The position numbers and the translations under genes are program-made. From the NCBI RefSeq assembly GCF_014203325.1, contig NZ_JACHIV010000001.1, positions 4,775,501-4,839,500 of the forward strand: a stretch of DNA of 64,000 bases, read 5' to 3'. The notes under the pieces are model-generated. The model had not been told where the DNA came from and ran no database searches. It was given only the letters and a program-made list of their open reading frames with translations. Position 1 is the stretch's first letter; each line of letters opens with the position of its first letter. The DNA is from Saccharopolyspora gloriosae (GTDB lineage: Bacteria; Actinomycetota; Actinomycetes; Mycobacteriales; Pseudonocardiaceae). This document shows positions 46,038-53,627 of the stretch, piece by piece.

Positions 46038-47620
46038 ACCCGCTCCTGCACGCCCGGCCGCGCCACCGGCTCCTCCGCCGCCGCCGGCGGGCGCAACGTC
46101 TGCGCCGTCGCGATCGCGTTGAGCACGGCCTTCGCCTTGTTCAGCGTCTCCTGGTCCTCCGCCACCGGATCCGAATCGGCGACGATGCCGCCGCCCGCCT
46201 GCACGTACGCCACCCCGTCGCGCACCAGCGCGGTGCGGATCGCGATGGCCGTGTCGGCGTCCCCGGCGAAGTCCAGGTACCCCACCACCCCGCCGTACTG
46301 GGCGCGGCGCGTCGGCTCCAGCTCCTCGATCAGCTCCAGCGCCCGCGGCTTCGGCGCCCCCGACAAGGTGCCCGCCGGGAAGCACGCCGTGACCGCGTCG
46401 AACGCGGTGCGGTCCTCCCCGAGGGTGCCGGTGACCGTGGAGACCAGGTGCATCACGTGGCTGTAGCGCTCGATGCGGAAGAACTCCACCACGTGCACCG
46501 AACCGGGACGGCACACCCGGCCCAGGTCGTTGCGGCCCAGGTCGACGAGCATCAAGTGCTCGGCCCGCTCCTTCTCATCGTTGCTGAGCTCCTTCTCCAG
46601 CCGCGCGTCCTCGTCCTCGTCCGCGCCGCGCCAGCGGGTGCCCGCGATGGGATGCGTCGTCGCCTGCCCGTCGCGGACCGTCACCAGCGACTCCGGGCTG
46701 GACCCGACGATGTCGAACGGCGGGCCGCCCTCCGGGTCCGCCATCCGCAGCAGGTACATGTACGGACTGGGGTTGGTGGTGCGCAGCACGCGGTAGACGT
46801 CCAGCGCGTCGGCGCTGGTCTCCATCTCGAAGCGCTGCGAGACGACCACCTGGAACGCCTCGCCGGAACGGATGGCCTCCTTCGCCGACTCCACCGCCGC
46901 GTAGTGCTCCTGCGGGGTCCGACGGCGCGTGAAGTCCGGCGCCGGCCGGGAGAACGCGGCGACCGTCGGCTCCGACGGCGTGCACAGCCGCTCGGTCATC
47001 TCGTCGAGCCTGCGCACCGCGTCGTCGTAGGCGGCGTCCACCCGCTCCGGGCTGTCGTCCCAGTTCACCGCGTTCGCGATGAGCGTGATCGTGCCCTCGT
47101 GGTGGTCCAGCGCGGCCAAGTCGGTGGCCAGCAGCATCACCAGCTCGGGGATCTTCAAGTCGTCCTCGGTGAGCTCCGGCAACCGCTCCAGACGGCGCAC
47201 CGCGTCATAACCGAGGTAGCCGACCATGCCCCCCGTCAACGGCGGCAGGCCCGGCAACGGATCGGTGCGCAGCAACCGCACCGTCTCCCGCAGCGCCTCC
47301 AGCGGATCGCCGCCCTCCGGCAGCCCCACCGGCGGCGTGCCCGTCCAGCACGCCTCGCCGTCGCGCACCGTCAGCGCCGCCGCGCTGCGCACCCCCACGA
47401 AGGACCAGCGCGACCAGGAACGCCCGTTCTCCGCGGACTCGAACAGGAACGTGCCCGTGCGATCACCCGCGAGCTTCCGGTACACCCCCAGCGGGGTCTC
47501 GTCGTCGGCCAACAGCCGCCGCACCACGGGGATGACCCGCCGCCCGGCGGCGAGCTCGCGGAATTCCGTGCGGTCCGGGGTGATGCAGCCGATGTCGCCG
47601 TCGCCAACCATGCCCATCAT
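46034..47620 (-). CDS. trpE: Anthranilate synthase component I
   Basis: 528 residues. Converts chorismate to anthranilate with ammonia from TrpG. Chorismate-binding domain landmarks: [108 protein letters not shown] and the metal-binding [15 protein letters not shown]. An N-terminal feedback-inhibition site element appears as [15 protein letters not shown] with FLFES. ATG 47620 is followed by in-frame ATGs at 47617 and 47611; the true start is uncertain by three codons. trpG and trpD are not in the window. Confidence 0.96.
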   Translation of the reverse strand: MMGMVGDGDIGCITPDRTEFRELAAGRRVIPVVRRLLADDETPLGVYRKLAGDRTGTFLFESAENGRSWSRWSFVGVRSAAALTVRDGEACWTGTPPVGLPEGGDPLEALRETVRLLRTDPLPGLPPLTGGMVGYLGYDAVRRLERLPELTEDDLKIPELVMLLATDLAALDHHEGTITLIANAVNWDDSPERVDAAYDDAVRRLDEMTERLCTPSEPTVAAFSRPAPDFTRRRTPQEHYAAVESAKEAIRSGEAFQVVVSQRFEMETSADALDVYRVLRTTNPSPYMYLLRMADPEGGPPFDIVGSSPESLVTVRDGQATTHPIAGTRWRGADEDEDARLEKELSNDEKERAEHLMLVDLGRNDLGRVCRPGSVHVVEFFRIERYSHVMHLVSTVTGTLGEDRTAFDAVTACFPAGTLSGAPKPRALELIEELEPTRRAQYGGVVGYLDFAGDADTAIAIRTALVRDGVAYVQAGGGIVADSDPVAEDQETLNKAKAVLNAIATAQTLRPPAAAEEPVARPGVQERV

Positions 47621-47719
47621 TGTGCCGACACCGCCTCCGCGCCGTCGCAGCGGTCAGGACGCCCCGCCCACGACGGGCCTTTTTTGCGACGGGCACCGGG
47701 CAGCGGCAAGGATGGCGGG

Positions 47720-48337
47720 GTGAGCAGCGGCACCTCCGACGACAGCGGCCCGAAGCGGCGCGGGCGCAGGCCCGGCGGGCAGGACACCCGCGCGGCCCTG
47801 ATCGACGCTGCCCGCGAGGTGTTCGCCGAGTACGGCTACAACGACGCCACGGTGCGGGTCATCGCCACCCGCGCAGGCGTGGACCCGGCGATGGTCAACC
47901 ACTGGTTCGGCGGCAAGGAATCCCTGTTCACCGCCGCCGTGCGCATCCCGGTGGACCCGGCTGTCCTCCTCCCGGAGCTGCTCGCCGGGGATCGGGAGAA
48001 GCTCGCCGAACGCATCCTGCACCGCTTCCTGTCGGCCTGGGACGAAGCGGGCGGCGGCGCGTTCGCCGCCTTGGTGCGCAGCGTCGCCTCCCACCGCACG
48101 GCGGTGCGGCTGCTGCGCGAGTTCGTCGCAATCGTGATCATCGACAAGCTCGCCAGGGCGCTGGACATGGACAACCCCGACCTGCGGGCCTCGCTGGCCG
48201 CCTCCCAGATCATCGGGCTGGGCATGGCCCGCTACGTGGTGGAGCTCGAACCCCTCGCCTCCGCCGACCACCGGACCATCGTCGCCACCGTCGGACCCAA
48301 CCTCCAGCGCTACCTCACGGGAGACCTCGACATCTGA
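47720..48337 (+). CDS. TetR-family transcriptional regulator
   Basis: 205 residues. HTH region: DTRAALIDAAREVFAEYGYNDATVRVIATRAGVDPAMVNHWFGGKESLFTAAV. The C-terminal half (PELLAGDREKLAERILHRFL and onward) matches the TetR_C-type domain of AcrR-like regulators. GTG 47720 is chosen; the ribosome site is weak. It is inserted on the opposite strand between hisI and trpE, breaking the leftward his-trp block. A direct repeat CGACGGGC (47671-47678 and 47687-47694), spaced 16 bp, lies in the trpE-tetR spacer next to a T6 run. Confidence 0.88.
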   Translation: MSSGTSDDSGPKRRGRRPGGQDTRAALIDAAREVFAEYGYNDATVRVIATRAGVDPAMVNHWFGGKESLFTAAVRIPVDPAVLLPELLAGDREKLAERILHRFLSAWDEAGGGAFAALVRSVASHRTAVRLLREFVAIVIIDKLARALDMDNPDLRASLAASQIIGLGMARYVVELEPLASADHRTIVATVGPNLQRYLTGDLDI

Positions 48338-48426
48338 CGGGCGCCGGAACTCGGTCCAGAACCGACGAGCCAGGCGAGTAGCGCCGCAGGGCGGCGACGG
48401 AGGCGCGGCGGCTCCACCGCGCGAAG

Positions 48427-48783
48427 CTACTCCGACGACGCGGCGGGCAGCAGGACGTCGGCGTCGAAGCAGGTGTGGTCGCCGGTGTGGCAGGCGGCGC
48501 CCTCCTGGTCCACCACCAGCAGCACGGTGTCGCCGTCGCAGTCCAACCGCACCTCGTGCACGTGCTGCACGTGCCCCGACGTCTCGCCCTTCACCCAGTA
48601 CGCGTTCCTGCTGCGGGAGAAGTAGGTGCCGCGGCGCGTCGTGAGGGTGCGGTGCAGCGCCTCGTCGTCCATCCACGCCATCATCAGCACCTCACCGGTG
48701 CCGCGCTGCTGCGCGATAGCCGCGACCAGCCCCTCGGCGTTGCGCTTGAGCCTGCCCGCGATCGCCGGGTCGAGTTCGCTCAT
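48427..48783 (-). CDS. hisI: Phosphoribosyl-AMP cyclohydrolase
   Basis: 118 residues, the standalone HisI found in actinobacteria (no fused HisE). Opens the adenine ring of PR-AMP in histidine synthesis. Landmarks: [68 protein letters not shown], including the conserved zinc and magnesium ligand cysteines and aspartates. ATG 48783 overlaps the hisF stop (ATGA). Confidence 0.96.
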   Translation of the reverse strand: MSELDPAIAGRLKRNAEGLVAAIAQQRGTGEVLMMAWMDDEALHRTLTTRRGTYFSRSRNAYWVKGETSGHVQHVHEVRLDCDGDTVLLVVDQEGAACHTGDHTCFDADVLLPAASSE

Positions 48784-49553
48784 CGGACGGTGATCCCTTC
48801 CGCGCGCATCGCCGCCTTGACCTCGCTGATCCGCAACTGCCCGAAGTGGAACACGCTGGCCGCCAGCACCGCGTCCGCACCGGCGTGCACCGCGGGCGCG
48901 AAGTGCTCCACCGCACCGGCGCCACCGCTGGCGATCAGCGGCACGTCGACGCGGGCGCGCACCGCGCGGATCAGCTCCAAGTCGAAACCGGCCTTGGTGC
49001 CGTCGGCGTCCATCGAGTTCAGCAGGATCTCGCCCACGCCGAGCTCCTGCGCCCGCTGCGCCCACTCCACCGCGCAGATGCCCGTGCCGCGCCTGCCGCC
49101 GTGCGTGGTGACCTCGAAACCGGACGCCGTCGGCCGCTCCCCCTCCGGCACCCGGCGGGCGTCGGCGGACAGCACCACGCACTGCGCGCCGAACCGGTGC
49201 GAGGACTCCCGCAGCAGCTCCGGGCGGGCGATGGCGGCCGTGTTCAAGCTGACCTTGTCCGCGCCCGCGCGCAGCAAGCGGTTGATGTCATCGGGGCTGC
49301 GCACACCGCCACCGACGGTCAACGGGATGAACACCTGCTCCGCGGTCCGGCGCACTACGTCGAACGTCGTCTCGCGGTCCGACGACGACGCCGTCACGTC
49401 CAAGAAGGTGAGCTCGTCGGCGCTCTCCGCGTCGTAGGTCTTCGCCAGCTCGACGGGATCGCCCGCGTCGACCAGGTTCGTGAAGTTGACACCCTTGACG
49501 ACCCGCCCGGCATCCACGTCCAGGCAGGGGATCACTCGCACCGCGACGCCCAT
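48780..49553 (-). CDS. hisF: Imidazole glycerol phosphate synthase, cyclase subunit
   Basis: 257 residues, TIM barrel. Combines PRFAR with ammonia from HisH to give ImGP and AICAR. Landmarks: [22 protein letters not shown] with the catalytic Asp, [54 protein letters not shown], the second catalytic Asp region [18 protein letters not shown] and [19 protein letters not shown] 49553 is the start; the open frame upstream is not HisF-like. 85 bp from priA. Confidence 0.97.
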   Translation of the reverse strand: MGVAVRVIPCLDVDAGRVVKGVNFTNLVDAGDPVELAKTYDAESADELTFLDVTASSSDRETTFDVVRRTAEQVFIPLTVGGGVRSPDDINRLLRAGADKVSLNTAAIARPELLRESSHRFGAQCVVLSADARRVPEGERPTASGFEVTTHGGRRGTGICAVEWAQRAQELGVGEILLNSMDADGTKAGFDLELIRAVRARVDVPLIASGGAGAVEHFAPAVHAGADAVLAASVFHFGQLRISEVKAAMRAEGITVR

Positions 49554-49638
49554 GCCCCCAGGGTAGGCCGCCCGCGCGAAGCCGGGCGCACCCGGTGCGC
49601 CCGGCGGCGGAGTCGGCCACCGCCGGGCACCGGTCCGA

Positions 49639-50370
49639 TCAGGACACGGCCGCGAGGGCCTCTTCCAACGTGAAGTTCCCCGCGTACAACGCCTTGCCGA
49701 CGATGGAACCCTCCACGCCCAGCGGCGCCAATTCCGCCAACGCCCGCAGATCGTCCACACTGGACACACCGCCGGAGGCAACGACCGGCGCGTCCGTGCG
49801 GGCGCACACCTCGCGCAACAGCTCCGAATTCGGGCCCTGCAACGTGCCGTCCTTGCTCACATCCGTGACCACGTAACGACGGCACCCCGCCGCGTCCAAC
49901 CGGGCCAGCACCTCCCACAGATCACCACCGTCGCGAGTCCAGCCGCGCGCGGCCAACCGGTGGCCCTGCTCCGTGATCCGCACGTCCAAACCCACCGCGA
50001 CCTGATCCCCGTGCTCGGCCACGACACGATCCGCCCACTCCGGGTCCTCCAGAGCAGCCGTGCCCAAGTTCACCCGGTCGCAGCCCGTCGCCAACGCCGC
50101 CTTCAACGACTCGTCATCGCGGATGCCGCCCGAAAGCTCCACCCGCACGTCCAGCCGCCGCACCACGTCCGCCAACAACTCCCGGTTCGAACCACGGCCG
50201 AACGCGGCGTCGAGATCCACCAAGTGGATCCACTCAGCGCCCGCGCGCTGCCAGGCCAACGCGGCCTCCCACGGATCCCCGTAGGAAGTCTCGGTACCGG
50301 CCGCACCCTGGACCAGGCGGACAGCCTGACCATCGGCCACGTCAACAGCAGGAAGAAGCGTGAAAGTCAC
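49639..50370 (-). CDS. priA: Bifunctional phosphoribosyl isomerase A (HisA/TrpF)
   Basis: 243 residues, TIM barrel. In actinobacteria PriA isomerises both ProFAR (histidine) and PRA (tryptophan). The sequence follows characterised PriA closely: [74 protein letters not shown] and [16 protein letters not shown]. The missing trpF in the trp block supports the dual role. GTG 50370 has TAGACT 7 nt upstream and no ribosome site, so priA-hisF-hisI probably starts its own leaderless transcript. Confidence 0.95.
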   Translation of the reverse strand: MTFTLLPAVDVADGQAVRLVQGAAGTETSYGDPWEAALAWQRAGAEWIHLVDLDAAFGRGSNRELLADVVRRLDVRVELSGGIRDDESLKAALATGCDRVNLGTAALEDPEWADRVVAEHGDQVAVGLDVRITEQGHRLAARGWTRDGGDLWEVLARLDAAGCRRYVVTDVSKDGTLQGPNSELLREVCARTDAPVVASGGVSSVDDLRALAELAPLGVEGSIVGKALYAGNFTLEEALAAVS

Positions 50371-50377
50371 GGCGCTT

Positions 50378-50383
50378 AGTCTA
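50378..50383 (-). promoter_or_regulatory. Leaderless -10 element of priA
   Basis: TAGACT on the minus strand, 7 nt before GTG 50370. The 485-bp region upstream is filled by tandem repeats and palindromic copy I, so a local promoter would be needed to restore priA-hisF-hisI transcription. Confidence 0.45.
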
Positions 50384-50407
50384 TCGGGCCTAGTTGGGTG
50401 CGGGGTT

Positions 50408-50540
50408 TGGAGTCTCCCCGGCTTGACGTGGGGGTTGGTTGAAGCCTCGCCGGCTTGACGTGGGGGTTGGGTTGTGGAGTCTCGCTCGGCTTGGCGTGGG
50501 GCGTCGGGTTTTAGAGCCTTCCCGGGTTGGGCGTGTGGTT
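50408..50540. repeat. Four degenerate tandem repeats of about 34 bp
   Basis: Units starting near 50408, 50439, 50474 and 50510 share GGAGTCTC-CCGGCTTGACG then TGGGGGTTGGGTT, with increasing divergence to the right. Strand composition is G-rich on the + strand. No coding potential is apparent. They lie between priA and palindromic copy I. Confidence 0.7.
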
Positions 50541-50602
50541 GCTGTGGTGCGCGGAAGGTCGGCTTTAGGGATTGCTTCCACGGCTCGTGTTGCTTGGGTG
50601 TC

Positions 50603-50788
50603 CGGGTAGCGGAACCTCAGCGGCTTCCTCGCTGCGGGATCTTTTTTCCAAGTGGCTCCGCCACGAGGAAAAAAGCCGTCCTCGCGAGGAAGCCGCTGAG
50701 AACCCGCCGGTGAGGGCTTATCGACGTGGGCTATTCGCTGCGCGAATACAGGCACGGCCTTCGGCCGCAAGGCAAGCTGGCTTCGCCG
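50603..50788 (+). repeat. Palindromic repeat, copy I (large hairpin plus second module)
   Basis: Arms CTCAGCGGCTTCCTCGC (50616-50632) and exact complement (50684-50700). The inner stem is TTTTTTCC/GGAAAAAA, differing from other copies by a compensated base-pair change, with tip GTGGC-TCC-GCCAC. The second module TCGACGTGGGCTATTCGC to CTGGCTTCGCC (50721-50788) is shared with copy F. With the tandem repeats it separates priA-hisF-hisI from hisH. Confidence 0.78.
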
Positions 50789-50855
50789 CCCACTGCACGG
50801 CTACGCCGCAAGGCACGGCGCTCGGTTTGGCGGGCGCCGTGGTCGTTGCTGCTGG

Positions 50856-51056
50856 TCAGTCGCCTTTTTTGGAGGACTTGGTGGCGGCGATGATCGGGAT
50901 CAGGAGGGCGAGGACTGTGAGCAGGAGGATCAGCCAGCCCGGCATTCCTGCTTGGACCAGGTAGGTGGAGCTGAAGCCCGCGATCACGCCGATCGCGAGG
51001 ATCAGGGCCACTACGCGTGCTGCGCCCTTGGGGTGCATCAGGCCGTGACGGCGCAT
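50856..51056 (-). CDS. Small two-TM membrane protein next to hisH
   Basis: 66 residues: short basic N-terminus (MRRHGLMHPKGAARV), two TM helices (VALILAIGVIAGFSSTYLVQ and WLILLLTVLALLIPIIAAT) and a basic C-terminus (KSSKKGD). ATG 51056 lies 1 nt beyond the hisH stop, so it is probably co-translated with hisH. Small proteins of this kind are often found between hisH and hisA in actinobacteria; the function is unknown. Confidence 0.7.
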   Translation of the reverse strand: MRRHGLMHPKGAARVVALILAIGVIAGFSSTYLVQAGMPGWLILLLTVLALLIPIIAATKSSKKGD

Positions 51057-51057
51057 G

Positions 51058-51687
51058 TCAGAGGGTTCCCAACCAGTTGCGCAGGAGCTTGGCGCCGGCC
51101 TCGCCGGACTTCTCGGGGTGGAACTGGGTCGCCGAGAGCGGGCCGTTCTCCACCGCCGCGATGAACGGTTCGCCGTGCTCGGCCCAGGTCACGCGGGCCG
51201 GGGCGATCGTCTCCGACGGGGGCAGCTCCCAGCGGCGGGCGGCGAACGAGTGCACGAAGTAGAAGCGGGTGCCGGGGTCGATGCCGGCGAACAGGACCGA
51301 ATCGGCGGGCGCCGAGACCTCGTTCCAGCCCATGTGCGGCAGCACGTCGGCCTGCAAGCGCTCCACGTCGCCCGGCCACTGCCCGCACCCGTCGGCCTGC
51401 ACTCCGTGCTCGACGCCGCGGTCGAACAGGACCTGCATGCCCACGCAGATGCCGAGCACCGGGCGGCCACCCGCCAACCGACGGTCGATGATCTTGTCAC
51501 CACCGGCGGCGAGCAGCCCCTCCATGCAGGCCGCGAACGCGCCGACGCCGGGCACGACGAGCCCGTCGGCCTCGACGGCGGCGTCCGCGTCCGAAGTCAC
51601 CCGCACGTCCGCGCCCGCGTGCTCCAAGGCGCGTTCGGCGGAGCGGAGGTTGCCGGAGCCATAGTCCAGTACGACGACGCGTGCCAC
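51058..51687 (-). CDS. hisH: Imidazole glycerol phosphate synthase, glutaminase subunit
   Basis: 209 residues, class I glutamine amidotransferase. Supplies ammonia to HisF. Landmarks: [32 protein letters not shown], the nucleophile Cys in [30 protein letters not shown] and the catalytic His-Glu in [16 protein letters not shown] 51687 has a TAGCCT-N6-GTG leaderless arrangement. It is separated from its partner hisF by the small membrane protein, repeats and priA. Confidence 0.96.
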   Translation of the reverse strand: MARVVVLDYGSGNLRSAERALEHAGADVRVTSDADAAVEADGLVVPGVGAFAACMEGLLAAGGDKIIDRRLAGGRPVLGICVGMQVLFDRGVEHGVQADGCGQWPGDVERLQADVLPHMGWNEVSAPADSVLFAGIDPGTRFYFVHSFAARRWELPPSETIAPARVTWAEHGEPFIAAVENGPLSATQFHPEKSGEAGAKLLRNWLGTL

Positions 51688-51693
51688 GCGGCC

Positions 51694-51699
51694 AGGCTA
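51694..51699 (-). promoter_or_regulatory. Leaderless -10 element of hisH
   Basis: TAGCCT on the minus strand exactly 6 nt before GTG 51687; it overlaps the stop codon region of the transketolase C-subunit gene. Confidence 0.45.
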
Positions 51700-52656
51700 C
51701 CGGCCGCCGATGGCGAGGAACGCCCGGATCGACCGGGCGAGCTCCGCGGGCGCCAGCCCGTGCGCCGCGTCGTGCTCGTCGGCCGTGCCGTAGGCGCGGA
51801 GTTCGGCGTCGCGAGCCACCCCCAAGCCGAGCACGCGGTGCGGCAGATCGGCCAGCGCGGCGTTCGCCGACGCCGTCGAGGTGTCCCGCAGGTACGGCTC
51901 CACCAGCACCACGTCCGGAGCCGCCGCCAGCGCCGCGGACCGCAGCGCGGCGGCGTCGAACGGCCGCACCGTCGAGGCGTAGAGCACCGCCACGTCCAGC
52001 TCCGCCGTCGCCGCGAGCACCGGATCCAGCATCGGCCCCACCGCCAGCACCACGCCCGCCCGCCCCTCGCGCACCACCTGGAAACCGCGCCCGGTCGGTA
52101 GCGGACGCGCGTTGGTGCGCTCCGTCATCCGCAGGTAGACGAGGTCGTCGCCGGGCAGCGCGGCCCGCAGCAGCTCTGCGAACTCCCGCGGATGACCGGG
52201 CACGTGCACCGTCCAGTCCGGCAACGTGTCCAGCAAGGCCACATCGCCCGGCGCCATGTGGGTGCGGCCCGCCGCCGGGTAGTCGTAGGAGGCACCGGTG
52301 CTGACCAGTACCGCGCCCGCCCGCTGGTGGTTGAGGTCGAGCTTGATCTGCTCGAAGGGCCGCTCCACCAGGAACGGGGCGATCGAGTGCACCACCGGCC
52401 GCAGCCCGGTCAGCGCGAGCCCGCCCGCGACGCCGATCAGGGCCTGCTCGCGGATGCCGACGTTGAGCACCCGATCCGGGTGGCGCGCGGCGGCGCCGGT
52501 GAAGCGGTCCGCCGAGATCTCCGCGAGCACCACGGCCAGCCGCGGATCGTGGTCGAGGGCGGCGCCGACGATGTCGGTGAACTCCTCCCGCATCGGGCGC
52601 ACCGCCGCGGGCTCGCGCCGGGCCTCACCGGGTTCGGTCCGGTCGATGAGGGTCAT
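51697..52656 (-). CDS. Transketolase, C-terminal subunit
   Basis: 319 residues: the pyrimidine-binding domain of a TPP enzyme with the C-terminal regulatory domain. Landmarks: MREEFTDIVGAALDHDPRLAVVLAEI, VLNVGIREQALIGVAGGLALTGLRPVVH with the catalytic Glu in IREQ, SYDYPAAGRTHMAPGDVALLDTLPDWTVHVPGHPREFAELL and the C-terminal VLYASTVRPFDAAAL. Works with the upstream-encoded N-terminal subunit. ATG 52656 overlaps its stop by 4 nt. Its own stop is 9 bp from hisH. Confidence 0.92.
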   Translation of the reverse strand: MTLIDRTEPGEARREPAAVRPMREEFTDIVGAALDHDPRLAVVLAEISADRFTGAAARHPDRVLNVGIREQALIGVAGGLALTGLRPVVHSIAPFLVERPFEQIKLDLNHQRAGAVLVSTGASYDYPAAGRTHMAPGDVALLDTLPDWTVHVPGHPREFAELLRAALPGDDLVYLRMTERTNARPLPTGRGFQVVREGRAGVVLAVGPMLDPVLAATAELDVAVLYASTVRPFDAAALRSAALAAAPDVVLVEPYLRDTSTASANAALADLPHRVLGLGVARDAELRAYGTADEHDAAHGLAPAELARSIRAFLAIGGR

Positions 52657-53363
52657 GCGAACTCCTTCGGTTCGACGCGCGCGATCACCGCGAGCGGCTG
52701 GTCCAGGCGGGTGTCGGTCAGGGCGTGGTGCAGGGCGTCGTGGTCCCGGCCGTCGACGGTGTGCGCGGCCCAGCCCTCGCGGCTGAAGCGCTCCCCGATG
52801 CCGCCGGGCCACCCGTAGGAATCCGAGGCGTTGTCGACGACGACCGTCGTGAGCGTGCCGACGCCGCGGCGGCCCGCGACGGCGATGGCCTCGTGGTTGC
52901 TGCCCTCGCCGAGTTCGGCGTCGCCGACGAGCACCACGACCCTCGACCCGGTGCGGCCCTGCGCGCGCAAGCCCAGCGCGGTGCCCAGCGCCAGCGGCAG
53001 GCCGTGGCCGAGGGAACCGCTGCCGATCTCCACCCCCGGCACCAGCACCCGGTCCGGGTGCTGGCCGAGCCGGGAGTCGAAGGCGTTCCACCCGCCGAGC
53101 TCGGCGGGGTCGAGGAACCCCTTCGCCGCGAGCACGGCGTAGTAGGCCATCGGGCCGTGCCCCTTCGACAGCAGGAAACGGTCGCGGTCGGGGTCGTCCG
53201 GACGGGCGGGGTCGACGTGGAGGATCCGGTCGTAGAGCACCCACAGCACGTCCAGCGTGGAGACGGCGGCGGGCGAGTGCTTCTCGTCGCCGGACATCCG
53301 GCTCAGCAGCGCGGGCAGATCCGAGTACCCCGACCCGGTCCGCCCGGAAGTGGAAGTCGCCAT
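52653..53363 (-). CDS. Transketolase, N-terminal (TPP-binding) subunit
   Basis: 236 residues. TPP pyrophosphate-binding domain: FLLSKGHGPMAYYAVLAAKGFL, GVEIGSGSLGHGLPLALGTALGLRAQG, the GDG-type motif as VVVLVGDAELGEGSNHEA, and NASDSYGWPGG. Two-part transketolases occur both in the pentose-phosphate pathway and in specialised pathways; the sugar substrate here is unknown. ATG 53363 has GGGTGG upstream; the open frame further upstream (to 53516) includes the promoter/operator and is unlikely to be translated. A 13-bp palindrome sits 11-23 nt upstream of the start. Confidence 0.92.
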   Translation of the reverse strand: MATSTSGRTGSGYSDLPALLSRMSGDEKHSPAAVSTLDVLWVLYDRILHVDPARPDDPDRDRFLLSKGHGPMAYYAVLAAKGFLDPAELGGWNAFDSRLGQHPDRVLVPGVEIGSGSLGHGLPLALGTALGLRAQGRTGSRVVVLVGDAELGEGSNHEAIAVAGRRGVGTLTTVVVDNASDSYGWPGGIGERFSREGWAAHTVDGRDHDALHHALTDTRLDQPLAVIARVEPKEFA

Positions 53364-53373
53364 GGTGACCACC

Positions 53374-53386
53374 CTGAAACTTTCAG
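53374..53386. promoter_or_regulatory. Palindromic operator candidate before the split transketolase
   Basis: Perfect palindrome CTGAAA-C-TTTCAG just upstream of the transketolase start codon. AT-rich against local composition. LacI, DeoR or GntR-type regulators bind sites of this kind; no such regulator is adjacent. Confidence 0.5.
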
Positions 53387-53543
53387 TTAGCTGGAAGTCA
53401 AGCTCGGCGGGCGATGACGCCCCGGATCGACGATTCCCCTTGGCATCAGCCGAACAACCGGGTCGCTTGTCACCGGAATGACAAAAAATCCACTTCGGAC
53501 AAGGCCGAAAAGACATCCGCGGCAGCGAGATCCGAATGGAGTA

Positions 53544-53571
53544 TTGCCCGTTGACCTACCGTCAGTAGCTT
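53544..53571 (+). promoter_or_regulatory. Promoter with embedded operator for the hydrolase-R2lox operon
   Basis: TTGCCC, 16 bp, TAGCTT. The spacer and -10 contain the near-perfect palindrome CTACCGTCAGTAG (53556-53568), preceded by TTGAC. A repressor bound there would block the promoter; TetR-family regulators use similar sites. Confidence 0.5.
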
Positions 53572-53627
53572 AGGGATCCCACCGGCCGCGCCACGGCCGC
53601 GTTCGCCCGGCGACGAAAGGGTTCCCC

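Noticed and set aside
7601-50788. CRISPR array
   Set aside because: The repeats are kilobases apart, in both orientations, each a palindrome, with no regularly spaced unique spacers or cas genes.
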